This document shows, piece after piece, positions 1-8,754 of a stretch of DNA of 64,000 nt. Source of the stretch: Aquimarina algicola (GTDB lineage: Bacteria > Bacteroidota > Bacteroidia > Flavobacteriales > Flavobacteriaceae). The translations under genes were made by a program, and so were the position numbers. Position 1 is the stretch's first letter, and each line of letters opens with the position of its first letter. Below the pieces are notes generated by a model, which had not been told where the DNA came from, did no database searches, and saw only the letters and a program-made list of their open reading frames with translations. Location of the stretch: the NCBI RefSeq assembly GCF_006443095.1, contig NZ_VFWZ01000002.1, forward strand, positions 496,001 through 560,000. The letters are read 5' to 3'.

Positions 1-1182
1 GCTTGGTTCTTCATCCAAAGTGATATACTCCACTTTAATTCCCTCACTTGAGCGTTGCCTTCTAATCAGCTGACCACTTTCTGCAAGATTAGAAGCTACA
101 ATTTCCTGAAGCGCCAATCCTCCGCTACGCATAGCCGTAACAAACGCACCGTCTTTTAATCCTGTTTCGGAAATAGCCGTTTTCTTGCCGTAAAAAGGCA
201 TTACCTCTGGATACTTTGCAAAAGTTGCACTTAAAAAACAACAAGAATGTGTTTTAGGCAGTACCCTACGCATCCAGTTTCCAATGATAGAATCAAATCC
301 ACCAGCACTATGAGATTCATCTAAAATGAACACTACTTTTTTATACCGTTTACTGCCAACAATACCACTCTCGCATATACTTTCTATCCAAGCACGTTTG
401 TAATAACTAGCGGATTGGATCTGACTGTAGGTAGTAAATACCATATCATATCCACTTGGCAGGTAATCTATATTCTCATAGATAGTTACTGTTGGTGTGG
501 TTTCAGGATTAGGTAGTTTTTTTCCTATCCTTTTATGCCATTCTATCGACTCTAAACTTTCCGTAGCTAAAGTCTTGGAAGTAGTAAGTAATTCCTCTTG
601 AGCTTTACCTGATAATGGAGTAAAAATCACATTACCATCTGCATCTTTTATTTTAGCTCCTGAATCAGAACTGGAATTGACAATAAAGGGTTGGATATCT
701 TCAAAACCAATTGCCTTTAAATCACGATACATATCCGTAAATAAACTAGGGCTTTTAGTAAAAAAAACAGGTAAATATCCTTGCATTATAGCATGACGAA
801 TAACGGCTGCTGCTTGTCTTCCTTTTCCGATTCCCGTTTGATCTCCTATGATAATCCCTTGTTGTCGCTCAAATTGTTTAAGGTATAAGGCTACTGCATC
901 GACTTGCTCCGCAGCAAAAGCTTTCCATAAGGTTGCCGTAGATATATATTTTAATTCATTACGAACGTAGTTATCAATGTTTCCTTTTTCTTTCACAATA
1001 CGGTTCAGCGCCTTTTGAACTTCGAAAGCCATATTTCTAGGAATAAGGGTATCCATTTTGAAACTTGCATTTGACTTCGGCACATAGGGAACAAGTGCAG
1101 TTTGATCTGCTGCCAGTTTTGCTACTTGGGCTGCATCCTGAGCGAACCCGTCTTGTTCTACCTGTAATTCAATATTCTCCAT
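1..1182 (-). CDS. Strawberry-notch (Sno) family helicase, N-terminal part (cut by window edge)
   Basis: An open frame of 394 codons runs from an ATG at 1182 through the left edge without a stop, so the C-terminal half is missing. Residues about 113-121 (GDQTGIGKG) form a Walker A loop and D288-E289-S290-H291 is the Walker B/DEAD-box motif DESH, within VVFILDESHSAGG. The GIGKGRQAAAVI context, and FFTKSPSLFTDM shortly after it, are typical of the Sno group of superfamily 2 helicases known from phages, plasmids and polyvalent proteins. It is the last gene of a minus-strand set after the methyltransferase and a 140-residue protein. Likely role, by inference from the pairing: DNA translocation or remodelling alongside the methylase, for example protecting incoming element DNA. 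Family confidence is good; function is inferred. Confidence 0.8.
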   Translation of the reverse strand, partial: MENIELQVEQDGFAQDAAQVAKLAADQTALVPYVPKSNASFKMDTLIPRNMAFEVQKALNRIVKEKGNIDNYVRNELKYISTATLWKAFAAEQVDAVALYLKQFERQQGIIIGDQTGIGKGRQAAAVIRHAIMQGYLPVFFTKSPSLFTDMYRDLKAIGFEDIQPFIVNSSSDSGAKIKDADGNVIFTPLSGKAQEELLTTSKTLATESLESIEWHKRIGKKLPNPETTPTVTIYENIDYLPSGYDMVFTTYSQIQSASYYKRAWIESICESGIVGSKRYKKVVFILDESHSAGGFDSIIGNWMRRVLPKTHSCCFLSATFAKYPEVMPFYGKKTAISETGLKDGAFVTAMRSGGLALQEIVASNLAESGQLIRRQRSSEGIKVEYITLDEEPS

Positions 1183-1279
1183 AATTCTCTTATTAATAGC
1201 TATCTTTTACTTTTTGTAGCGCCCAGCAAGCGACTTCTCCTTCATCATCATCACCTGCTGTGCAGCTACCTATCTATGA

Positions 1280-1702
1280 TTACACATTTTCAAACCTTGA
1301 TAGTACTTCTAAGTACCTTCGTAGAGTGGTATCCGCATATATTTGGACAGCTTCTTCCTTTTCCATCCCTCCATACATTAAGGAACTGTCAGGGACGGTA
1401 TCGTCCAGTTTGCTCCAGTTTTCTTTGAGTGTCCAAATAGCAGTTTGCATTTTATCGTGGTACATCAGGAAATTTGCAATTTCTTCTACCGTTCTACTAT
1501 CGGTATAGACAGTCTCCAAATATTCTTCAATAAGGGCAATAGGATCATCTCCTTCCTCCATTGACCAAGCTATTAAGTTGTGTAATCGAATAAAGATTCC
1601 TGTTTCGTGATCTTCGAAATTTTCAAAGGGTATTGGATTGCTAACCATAAATAAGGTTGCATTGCTATCCGAAGGCATTAATTGATTATTAAAAAATATC
1701 AT
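1280..1702 (-). CDS. Hypothetical protein between helicase and methyltransferase
   Basis: This 140-residue, mildly acidic, soluble protein has no signal peptide or membrane segment, and I do not recognise a family. Its ATG overlaps the TGA of the methyltransferase by four bases (ATGA at 1699-1702), so the two are almost surely translationally coupled and the protein probably works with the methylase and helicase. Directly after its TAA the same frame contains one TAG and then 25 sense codons that read like protein (an acidic GDDDEGE run and CWALQKVK) before a TAA at 1193-1195. The gene may therefore have lost a C-terminal tail by nonsense mutation. Function unknown. Confidence 0.7.
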   Translation of the reverse strand: MIFFNNQLMPSDSNATLFMVSNPIPFENFEDHETGIFIRLHNLIAWSMEEGDDPIALIEEYLETVYTDSRTVEEIANFLMYHDKMQTAIWTLKENWSKLDDTVPDSSLMYGGMEKEEAVQIYADTTLRRYLEVLSRFENV

Positions 1703-4700
1703 AGTCCTAATTCTATTTTAAGTTGGGTGATAATCACCTCTAGTGTATATTCTTCTGCTTTTATATGGGAATTGATACGTTCCCATAATTCTGGAAAGCT
1801 ATTCACCATTTGCTCGATTTCTGGGTTTTCACTCTTTGTGGGTGCAACACCTTCCGGTGTTTGTTTTCTTCCATTGATAAGGATCAACATCGTTTTAGTA
1901 ACAGCTCCCTGTTTATTGTAAAGTTTATAGCTGTTCATATTGATAATATCATCCACACGATAATGGCGATATAACCAATTAAAAAAAGGCTTGTACTTCT
2001 CTATATATCCATCCTGACCGAAATACACATGCCCCATAATTATAATAGCTGCTTTTCCCGTATCCTTTAGCGTATGCAAAGCAAGTCCTGCCATAAAATG
2101 CTCTAAACGCATATGTTGTGCTACTCCGATTTGATTATTGAAGTATTTTTGCGTCCATCGCTCTTTGTCAAACTTTGAATCGTCCCAACTGGCAAATGGG
2201 GGATTGGTAACCATTACATCAAAAGAGTGTGTCAATTCCTCTGGAAAAGGTTCCGCAGCATTCAAATGAGTAATAGTATTGAACCTTTGTAATTCAAGAG
2301 AATATCTCCTACTCTTATCAATTTCATTTACGTGTGTTTTTTCTGGATCTGCACCAAGTACCAATAAGCCATTTCCAGCACTAGGCTCAAAAACCCATGT
2401 GGCATGAGACATTCGCGTATATTCGGCTACCATTGCTCCAATAGGACAGGGTGTGGAATATTGCTTAAATAATTCCTTACTACTATCCGAATAGGCATAG
2501 GTAGGTTGTACAGTATTCCAGAACTGGGTCATTTGAGCTAGGCGTTGTTCAAATGAAATAGGAAGGTTATATATCTGCTTATACCATAAAAGCCAACTAA
2601 GCTCAACTGCTTCCCATAAAACACCTAAATTCGGTGCGCCTGCTTCTTCCCTGATATTCTCTATTTTCTTTTTACTTAACCGTTCATTCCTGATATAGTG
2701 ATCGTGCATAATTGCCACCACTTTATCCAAATAATCAGGATTCCATGATTCTTGTTCTTCTTCATTTTCCGAAGTCGCAAAGAAATCATCAATGAGAACT
2801 CTCGCCATTTTACATAAAGGTTCATCGGGATAGTTTTCTGCTATTCGACCTCCAAATAAATTGTTCAGAATAAAGTCACGAAAGTTGGCTATGTCACCCC
2901 TATCTATGACATAGCCATAATCTTTCGTCATCATTAAAAACTCAAAAAACAACTCATCACGAAATACTTTGTCCTCTTTTCCAACTAATTTGTTAAGTTC
3001 CCTTGCTTCTTTTTTTAGGGCTAAAATTCGTTCTTCTCTATGCGCTTTACTATTCTTGCTTTTTTTGTCTTCTTTTTCTCCTATCGTGTGAATTTCCTTT
3101 TCGAGAATTGAAATCCATTTATTAAATTCTTTTTCTGTCTTCTCATCCAATTTGATTTTATTAAGCTCATATCTATAGCCCAACTCAAATATTGATACAT
3201 TGTCTATAAATGCTTGTTTCCCTGTGAAATCTATCGTAAAACCTTGTAAAGCAAACTTTTTTCGTATTTGATCTACTTCACTTGGTTTTATAAAAAAGAA
3301 TTCTTCTAAAGATGATTTTTCAAGTTGTTCAGGTTCTTCCTCATTTTGAGCTGTTTCCTTTTTTTGCCGTTCTTCTATATACTCTTGTATTAGCTCTTTG
3401 GAATTATCAAGATCCTCAATTTTGAATTCAAGATCCCGATATAGTTCTTTGTCTTCTTTTTTGGATTTTGGCTTTCCTGTTTTTGGATTGGTATGTACTA
3501 GTTGCTGTTTCTTAAAATCGGCTTTTTCTTCTTCTATAATTCGTAGCGCCTTTTCAAAATCAGCAATAGGTCGATACATAGTAGCAGCGTGCCACCAAGA
3601 TTGTCTTCCTCTTTCTTCATCTATAATACTTTGTAGCGGATAAACACTCTTGTAACCTCTATTTAGATTTACGAATAGATAATTTGGATCTGTTGGAAAA
3701 CCTAATTCTTCGAACATTTCTTTACCACGTCTTTCCCATTCACGTAACATTGCAGATCTTGTTACTAAAAATCCATAGTCATTTGGATGCGCCATTTGAA
3801 CCAATTCAAATAATTCTTTTGCACTCAATTCCGAAAGATTATCATCCGAAGCTTCTAACAAGTACGGAGCGATTTCCTGAATCTTTTTAGCATCCTTTAT
3901 ATACAATCCAGAATTAAATAGCGCTATCACTCTATGAGGAGTTAAGACATTCGGAATTGTTGTTCCGTATCGTGTAATATCTGTAGCAATAGGTTGCTTT
4001 TCTTCTTTTTGAGTTTGTCTTGCGTTTTCATCAGGAACAATCACCTTACTAGGATTTGAGACGATATATCGAATTGCCTTCTTAAGCTTGGTCATTGACA
4101 TGGTACTGCCCCCATATATTACACCTTCTTTGATAGGTTTATGACTGCTTATAGCTATTCGCTTATTCTCAAGAACTTGAAAGCTAATTTCATCATGATC
4201 AGATCTGATCCCATATCCATGTGGTTCTGACTCCTCTGGATAATATTTATGTTCGATAAGATCAGGTCGGGAATTGATAAACTTTTCAAAGTCCTTAACG
4301 GTTTTAGTATCCAGTTTTGTCCAGGCTTGCTCTAATATATAACCAGAGCTGTGGGGAACTGTGAAAGGTGTGTATCCTAATGCTGCTGCATTTGAAAGGA
4401 TCAAGTCTAAAAAAGTATTCCTGACAGCTTCTGGTTCTATATCATTAACCCAATCTTTTTGATCTGTAATAGTGTGTTTAACTTCATCTAAAAATGTTAT
4501 CTCATTCTCAACCCGTGATGCTTCTTCCAATGCTAATCGGAAAGTCGCTATTATTGTTTCAGTATCGCCTTCAGTATCAATCTCTAAGTCGGTAAGTTTT
4601 TCAATCATTGATTGAACCGTAGTACGCTTTGAACCCGAATGTTTCGCATTAGTTTCTTCTTCTACTTCAACTGATTTGTCTTTCCCTAATTCTATTTCTT

Positions 4701-6171
4701 CTATTGAAAGTTCTATTCCTTGCTCCGTAGCAAACTCTTTTAGAGCTAACAAAGCAGATTGAACGGCTTTAAGCTTTTTCTTAGCCTTTATGGTGGTCGC
4801 TATAATTAATTCTGTACGTAGGTCTTTAGCAATCAATTCCAATGGACGCTGGATTGCTTCTTTTTTTGAATTGTATCTAGTACTTCCTCTTTTCGGTCTG
4901 AATTGATTATTACTTCCCGATCCAATTCGATTAAAAAATTCCAAACCATTCAAATAGTAGTCTTCTTCATCCCGAACTGTGGTAATAGATGCTTCCACTC
5001 TTACGGATTCAGGGAATGGAATTTCCAATACTTCTAATCGTTCTCCTGCGGTTTCAGATGTATATACTCCTTCCTCATCTGCGAGGGATCTTGATTCTAT
5101 GGATTTAGAAAAATCATAATCATTAAATGAAATGTAGTCTAAACCTAGTTCGCCTTTAGAGTTTGTTTGTCCTTCTATCAAATTAACTAGATCTAATACT
5201 TGCTCCCTAAAACCTTCAATTCCTATAAATGATGTCTTTCCTTTACTAACCAATGGATTATTGGCTGTCACTATTTTCAAGTTATCTCCTTCCCACAAAA
5301 AACCTGACCTTCCTCCATCAACCATCACACCTTCTATAAAATTACCCGTATTACCTATTCCTTTAAGTAATTCTAAAAATGCATTGCTCGTTTTAAAATC
5401 AGTACTATCAAACCCAAACTGGAAGTCCTCGGATTTTAAAAGTTCAGGGTGGTCTTGCAAAACAGGTTCAGGAACTTTCTTACCATTTCTTAAAGCTGTT
5501 AATACTGCAATTTTATGGTCGTGTTTTTCTTCTGCTAGAAAATCTGGATCAAGTAGTTGATCGTTAGAAATAGATTTCCCCGAAACCTCAAATAGATATG
5601 TAGCTTTTGTTTTAAGCCATACAAATTCCTCTTTTGGTGTATCTGTATTTTTTACTTCTTCTTGATTACTTTCAGAAATTCCTGTGATAATTCTTCCTTC
5701 ATCAAATGCGTTTCTTGCTCTTTCTTTTAAATTCCTAGCAGTAACTTTAAGCCCTTTAAATTTATCTCCTAACTGAGATTTTAAAAACCGTTTTGCAATG
5801 TCCTCGGCTGAAACCCTGAAATCTTCAAAAACAACATAATCTTTATCTTTTATATCCTGATCTTCATTTTCAATCGAAACTGTCACCAAACTAAAAAGTT
5901 TGTGATCAATGTTACCTCTTACAACTTCATAAGATGGTTCAATTTTTACGGATATAAGATCTTTACTTTCTTTGTTAGCGTTTTCTAAAACACTTGTATA
6001 CTTATCAAAAGAAGGACGAACCCCACGTATATACCAAATACCTTTGTTTCGATTTGCATTTTTAAATCCAATTGAAATAAGATATTTTTTTAAATCCGTA
6101 TTAGATAATTCAGGATCAAATTCAAGCTGAATTCCTTTAGGAGTTTCGTTATATGATTTTGTTATTCTCAT
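1699..6171 (-). CDS. Giant N6-adenine DNA methyltransferase, polyvalent/DarB-like
   Basis: This 1490-residue protein has its methyltransferase domain near the C-terminus. FEPSAGNG at about residues 1261-1268 is the S-adenosylmethionine-binding motif I, and NPPF at 1323-1326 is the catalytic motif IV of N6-adenine methylases (gamma-type order). The 1250 residues before it are mostly unassigned. They begin with a compact domain, then long charged stretches (about 930-1000 and 1050-1110, likely coiled coil with many K and E). No restriction nuclease motif (PD-ExK) was noticed. In phages and conjugative elements, very large methylase proteins paired with Sno helicases are interpreted as anti-restriction polyvalent proteins, with P1 DarB as the model; the assignment here is by analogy. 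The gene follows the 49-bp repeat array and is coupled to the 140-residue gene. Confidence 0.82.
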   Translation of the reverse strand: MRITKSYNETPKGIQLEFDPELSNTDLKKYLISIGFKNANRNKGIWYIRGVRPSFDKYTSVLENANKESKDLISVKIEPSYEVVRGNIDHKLFSLVTVSIENEDQDIKDKDYVVFEDFRVSAEDIAKRFLKSQLGDKFKGLKVTARNLKERARNAFDEGRIITGISESNQEEVKNTDTPKEEFVWLKTKATYLFEVSGKSISNDQLLDPDFLAEEKHDHKIAVLTALRNGKKVPEPVLQDHPELLKSEDFQFGFDSTDFKTSNAFLELLKGIGNTGNFIEGVMVDGGRSGFLWEGDNLKIVTANNPLVSKGKTSFIGIEGFREQVLDLVNLIEGQTNSKGELGLDYISFNDYDFSKSIESRSLADEEGVYTSETAGERLEVLEIPFPESVRVEASITTVRDEEDYYLNGLEFFNRIGSGSNNQFRPKRGSTRYNSKKEAIQRPLELIAKDLRTELIIATTIKAKKKLKAVQSALLALKEFATEQGIELSIEEIELGKDKSVEVEEETNAKHSGSKRTTVQSMIEKLTDLEIDTEGDTETIIATFRLALEEASRVENEITFLDEVKHTITDQKDWVNDIEPEAVRNTFLDLILSNAAALGYTPFTVPHSSGYILEQAWTKLDTKTVKDFEKFINSRPDLIEHKYYPEESEPHGYGIRSDHDEISFQVLENKRIAISSHKPIKEGVIYGGSTMSMTKLKKAIRYIVSNPSKVIVPDENARQTQKEEKQPIATDITRYGTTIPNVLTPHRVIALFNSGLYIKDAKKIQEIAPYLLEASDDNLSELSAKELFELVQMAHPNDYGFLVTRSAMLREWERRGKEMFEELGFPTDPNYLFVNLNRGYKSVYPLQSIIDEERGRQSWWHAATMYRPIADFEKALRIIEEEKADFKKQQLVHTNPKTGKPKSKKEDKELYRDLEFKIEDLDNSKELIQEYIEERQKKETAQNEEEPEQLEKSSLEEFFFIKPSEVDQIRKKFALQGFTIDFTGKQAFIDNVSIFELGYRYELNKIKLDEKTEKEFNKWISILEKEIHTIGEKEDKKSKNSKAHREERILALKKEARELNKLVGKEDKVFRDELFFEFLMMTKDYGYVIDRGDIANFRDFILNNLFGGRIAENYPDEPLCKMARVLIDDFFATSENEEEQESWNPDYLDKVVAIMHDHYIRNERLSKKKIENIREEAGAPNLGVLWEAVELSWLLWYKQIYNLPISFEQRLAQMTQFWNTVQPTYAYSDSSKELFKQYSTPCPIGAMVAEYTRMSHATWVFEPSAGNGLLVLGADPEKTHVNEIDKSRRYSLELQRFNTITHLNAAEPFPEELTHSFDVMVTNPPFASWDDSKFDKERWTQKYFNNQIGVAQHMRLEHFMAGLALHTLKDTGKAAIIIMGHVYFGQDGYIEKYKPFFNWLYRHYRVDDIINMNSYKLYNKQGAVTKTMLILINGRKQTPEGVAPTKSENPEIEQMVNSFPELWERINSHIKAEEYTLEVIITQLKIELGL

Positions 6172-6221
6172 TTACTTCTTTTCTTTTCGTTAAATGAGAT
6201 TATTGAACTTCACGCTTTACT

Positions 6222-6721
6222 AAAAACTCACGTATCATCCCTATAGGAAATACTTGGTCATTGCTATAGTAAAAACACACGTGTCATCCTTATAGGAAAT
6301 ACTTAGTCATTGCTATAGTAAAAACTCACGTGTCATCCCTATAGGAAAAACCTAGTCATTGCTATAGTAAAAACTCACGTGTCATCCTTATAGGAAATAC
6401 TTAGTCATTGCTATAGTAAAAACTCACGTGTCATCCCTATAGGAAAAACCTAGTCATTGCTATAGTAAAAACTCACGTATCATCCTTATAGGAAATACTT
6501 AGTCATTGCTATAGTAAAAACTCACGTGTCATCCCTATAGGAAAAACCTAGTCATTACTATAGTAAAAACACACGTGTCATCCTTATAGGAAATACTTAG
6601 TCATTGCTATAGTAAAAACTCCCGTGTCATCCTTACAGGAAATACTTAGTCATTGCTATAGTAAAAACCTAGTCATTGCTATAGTAAAAACTCACGTGTC
6701 ATCCTTATAGGAAATACTTAG
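6222..6721. repeat. Array of 49-bp tandem repeats, about ten copies
   Basis: Units of 49 bp begin at 6222, 6271, 6320, 6369, 6418, 6467, 6516, 6565 and 6614, followed by a 23-bp shortened unit at 6663 and a last unit at 6686. Each contains a near-constant ACTCACGTGTCATCC block and TCATTGCTATAGT. Two variants largely alternate: one has CCCTATAGGAAAAACCTAG (with the palindrome CCTATAGG), the other CCTTATAGGAAATACTTAG, giving a 98-bp higher-order period between 6271 and 6564. The array ends about 50 bases before the methyltransferase start codon, so it lies in its promoter or leader region. There are no unique spacers, so this is not a CRISPR array. Possible roles are protein-binding iterons, an origin of replication or transfer, or a control region. 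Confidence 0.93.
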
Positions 6722-6749
6722 TTTTATAATCTCAAAATGTGTACAGAAA

Positions 6750-6827
6750 TCTCCTTGTAGCGGGAGTAAAAATGTAGATAACGTAGTTGATCTATTCGAT
6801 CATTAAAATAGTTTGGAATTCTCCTTG
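6750..6827. repeat. Direct repeat of 18 bp sharing 10 bp with the tRNA-fMet 3' end
   Basis: TCTCCTTGTAGCGGGAGT occurs at 6750-6767 and again at 6810-6827, 60 bases apart. Each copy is a weak hairpin (CTCC/GGAG). The GTAGCGGGAG inside both is identical, in the same orientation, to 18358-18367, which is the 3' end of the tRNA-fMet gene. This could mark old attachment-site cores or be coincidence; a 10-base match is too short to decide. Confidence 0.6.
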
Positions 6828-7096
6828 TAGCGGGAGTCGTTCCTATTTAGGCTTATATCAAAAAAACAAGCACTCAAAATGCCATAAATTGTATAAATCC
6901 AATGACTTATATACTCAAATATAGCGAGTCTTTTTTAATTTCTTCTTTACATAACAATGCTATCGTTGCGTAATTAAAAGTTGGAAAAACAGCATAATAT
7001 AGGTTAGCCCAATAATAATGCTATTTCCCAATTTATACCCCCTATAAATTAAATTACCTAAACCGTAGTAAAAATAATTATTGGGGGTAAAAATAA
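6828..7096. other. Intergenic region without a recognised gene
   Basis: This AT-rich stretch follows the repeat arrays. I see no convincing open frame. TACCCCC near 7036 and GGGGGTA near 7083 can pair as a long-range stem downstream of the 70-residue gene, but there is no T-tract to make it a clear terminator. Nothing else stands out. Confidence 0.5.
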
Positions 7097-7309
7097 TTAG
7101 GCACTAATTGATCGAATCTTATTGATATCGTAACTAAAATCTCCAGCTCTAACCTTTATCGTTATAACTCCTTCTTCATCCTCATATAATTCTAGTATGG
7201 ACAATATTTCAATAGGAATTACGGTTTCAAGATCGAATAATTCTCCTACTCCTGATTCGACTATTGCATCTTTTGATTCGTCTTTTACCGTATAATTATA
7301 TAGTGTCAT
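7097..7309 (-). CDS. Small hypothetical protein, 70 aa
   Basis: The frame encodes a 70-residue acidic protein with no membrane segment or signal peptide. Its sequence alternates hydrophobic and charged residues as in a small beta-rich domain (for example GVITIKVRAGDFSYDINKI). It is on the same strand as the next two small genes (98 and about 193 residues), with gaps of about 100 and 80 bases, so they may share transcripts. I recognise no family. Small acidic proteins in mobile elements are sometimes inhibitors that mimic DNA, but nothing here proves that. Confidence 0.55.
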   Translation of the reverse strand: MTLYNYTVKDESKDAIVESGVGELFDLETVIPIEILSILELYEDEEGVITIKVRAGDFSYDINKIRSISA

Positions 7310-7409
7310 AATTCTAAAATTTCTTATTTTAAATGTTAACTTAAAGGAGTTTTAGTTCTATTTTGGTATACTTTTTTAAAGGGTACAAGAATACCTTGTG
7401 CTAAATAAC

Positions 7410-7706
7410 TCAACCTTTATCTCCAACCAAAATATGTAGAAAAGTTGTTCCTTGGTGGTGATCCCATTTCACCATTTCAACTTCCCATCCTGTAGTATTT
7501 TCAACCCAATCAAATACATTTAATTCTATGTTGTTGTGCATAAACGTTTCATCCGATTGATAGTTTCCTCCTATGAATTTTGGAATGTTAATAGCTTCGC
7601 CTTCTCTTGGGAATCCTTCCCCATTGTTCCAATTGATAGTAAGGTCACGCTTCCCTGAGTTATAAAATCCTGTCTTACTCCAATTAATACTAAAATGTAC
7701 CTTCAT
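7410..7706 (-). CDS. Hypothetical protein, 98 aa
   Basis: This 98-residue protein is rich in aromatic residues (several W, F and Y) and asparagine. It has no signal peptide, cysteine cluster or membrane helix. The pattern (SINWSKTGFY, LTINWNNGEGF, NVFDWVENTTGWEVEMVKW) suggests a compact beta-sheet domain of the kind found in small conserved mobile-element proteins of Bacteroidota. The start at 7706 is the first ATG. I recognise no family or function; it sits between two other small minus-strand genes of the element. Confidence 0.6.
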   Translation of the reverse strand: MKVHFSINWSKTGFYNSGKRDLTINWNNGEGFPREGEAINIPKFIGGNYQSDETFMHNNIELNVFDWVENTTGWEVEMVKWDHHQGTTFLHILVGDKG

Positions 7707-7788
7707 TTGTGATTGTGGTTTATTATGATTGTATTAGTTCCCCCCTGAAACTAAAAAGTAATAGTTCTTTTACTTGACCATTGAGTAA

Positions 7789-8370
7789 TTACAATAGTTG
7801 TATTCTTTGATCATTTTCCAATTCCCAAGCTCCATATCTCTCAGGCTCCCATTCCTTACGAGACTTATGTGCTGAAATATGCCCGTTTAATTGTTTAGAA
7901 TTCGAAAAAGGTTCATTACATTCTGGACATACATAGGGTTGCGGTTTAAAGCGCACACCCGCTTCAATAGCACGATGTATTTTTAAAGCTTCTTCAGAAA
8001 GTTGCACACCTACTTCTTCTGTTTTTTGATCGACTTTTTTCTTTTTGAAAAAGAGATGACAAAAGCTAAATAGCGTAGCAGATTGAACGATACTAAGCAA
8101 TACACTACTTACTACTCCTTCTGGCATAAATTGGTACACTAGATTGTGAGCAAGTGTCGCAAAAAGATAAATAAAAGCTGTGCGTAACCACCCTTTAACC
8201 GTAAAGATTAAAATAGCGAGATCTACACCAATTGCGTAGCACCACGAAAACCAAGGATGGTCATAGTGGCTATTCGCTTCAAAAACATATAACGTATGTG
8301 CAATTTGTGGAATCAATAAGATTGCCATTGCAATGATTCCAAATAAGTCCTTTTCTATTAATTTTTTCAT
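7789..8370 (-). CDS. Membrane protein with C-terminal C2H2 zinc finger
   Basis: From the ATG at 8370 the protein is 193 residues; an in-frame ATG at 8388 would add MLMGRS. The first 105 residues hold about four hydrophobic helices (around 5-25, 40-58, 62-78 and 82-103), followed by a KKKK stretch that would face the cytoplasm. Near the C-terminus C148-x2-C151-x12-H164-x3-H168 is a textbook classical C2H2 zinc finger (YVCPECNEPF, then QLNGHISAHK). Classical C2H2 fingers are common in eukaryotes and rare in bacteria, and fusion to a membrane domain is unusual. It could tether element DNA or a partner protein to the membrane. No DUF name can be given with certainty. Confidence 0.75.
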   Translation of the reverse strand: MKKLIEKDLFGIIAMAILLIPQIAHTLYVFEANSHYDHPWFSWCYAIGVDLAILIFTVKGWLRTAFIYLFATLAHNLVYQFMPEGVVSSVLLSIVQSATLFSFCHLFFKKKKVDQKTEEVGVQLSEEALKIHRAIEAGVRFKPQPYVCPECNEPFSNSKQLNGHISAHKSRKEWEPERYGAWELENDQRIQLL

Positions 8371-8388
8371 GCTGCGCCCCATTAGCAT

Positions 8389-8754
8389 TAATTAATACTG
8401 ATTTACTAGTTTGTGTACATAAACAAGAAAAAACAATCCTCTTTATGTTGTTGAGTGTTGGAATTAGTTAGTTGTGAATTATAGTGGGTAGGCAGTTGTA
8501 AATTTAAGTGCATTATTCACTTAAAACCAAATAGAATTTCCCGCTTTTCTTGAAAAGCGGTATCGTTTTTCAAGAAAATCGACATATTCTACGCTAAAAC
8601 CATAAACTTTATATGGTTTTGTGTTAATTTTAACAATAAAATGAAACAATAATTGTTAAAACCTGTTTTCTATGGTAACATAAATATCGACCAGAACACT
8701 AATATAGTATATACGTATACACAAACTCAAATTAATCAAAATCATTACTGCTAA
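8389..8754. other. Intergenic region with stacked inverted repeats
   Basis: The region between divergent genes contains no open frame of note but several palindromes in a row: 8541-8560 (CCGCTTTTC/GAAAAGCGG, 9-bp stem, 2-base loop), 8562-8582 (ATCGTTTTTC with GAAAATCGA, one mismatch), 8596-8620 (AAAACCATA/TATGGTTTT, 9-bp stem, 7-base loop) and GTTAATTTTAAC near 8622. TATACGTATA at 8710-8719 is a further 10-bp palindrome close to the acetyltransferase start and could be an operator. The first three could fold as consecutive hairpins in single-stranded DNA or RNA. Confidence 0.6.

Noticed and set aside
1..6171. DISARM or a classical restriction-modification system
   Set aside because: There is a methylase and a helicase, but no nuclease, drmA/drmB-type gene or PD-ExK motif, and the helicase is of the Sno type. 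A nuclease gene left of the window cannot be excluded.
6222..6721. CRISPR array
   Set aside because: The whole 49-bp unit repeats with only a few changes; there are no unique spacers and no cas genes in the window.
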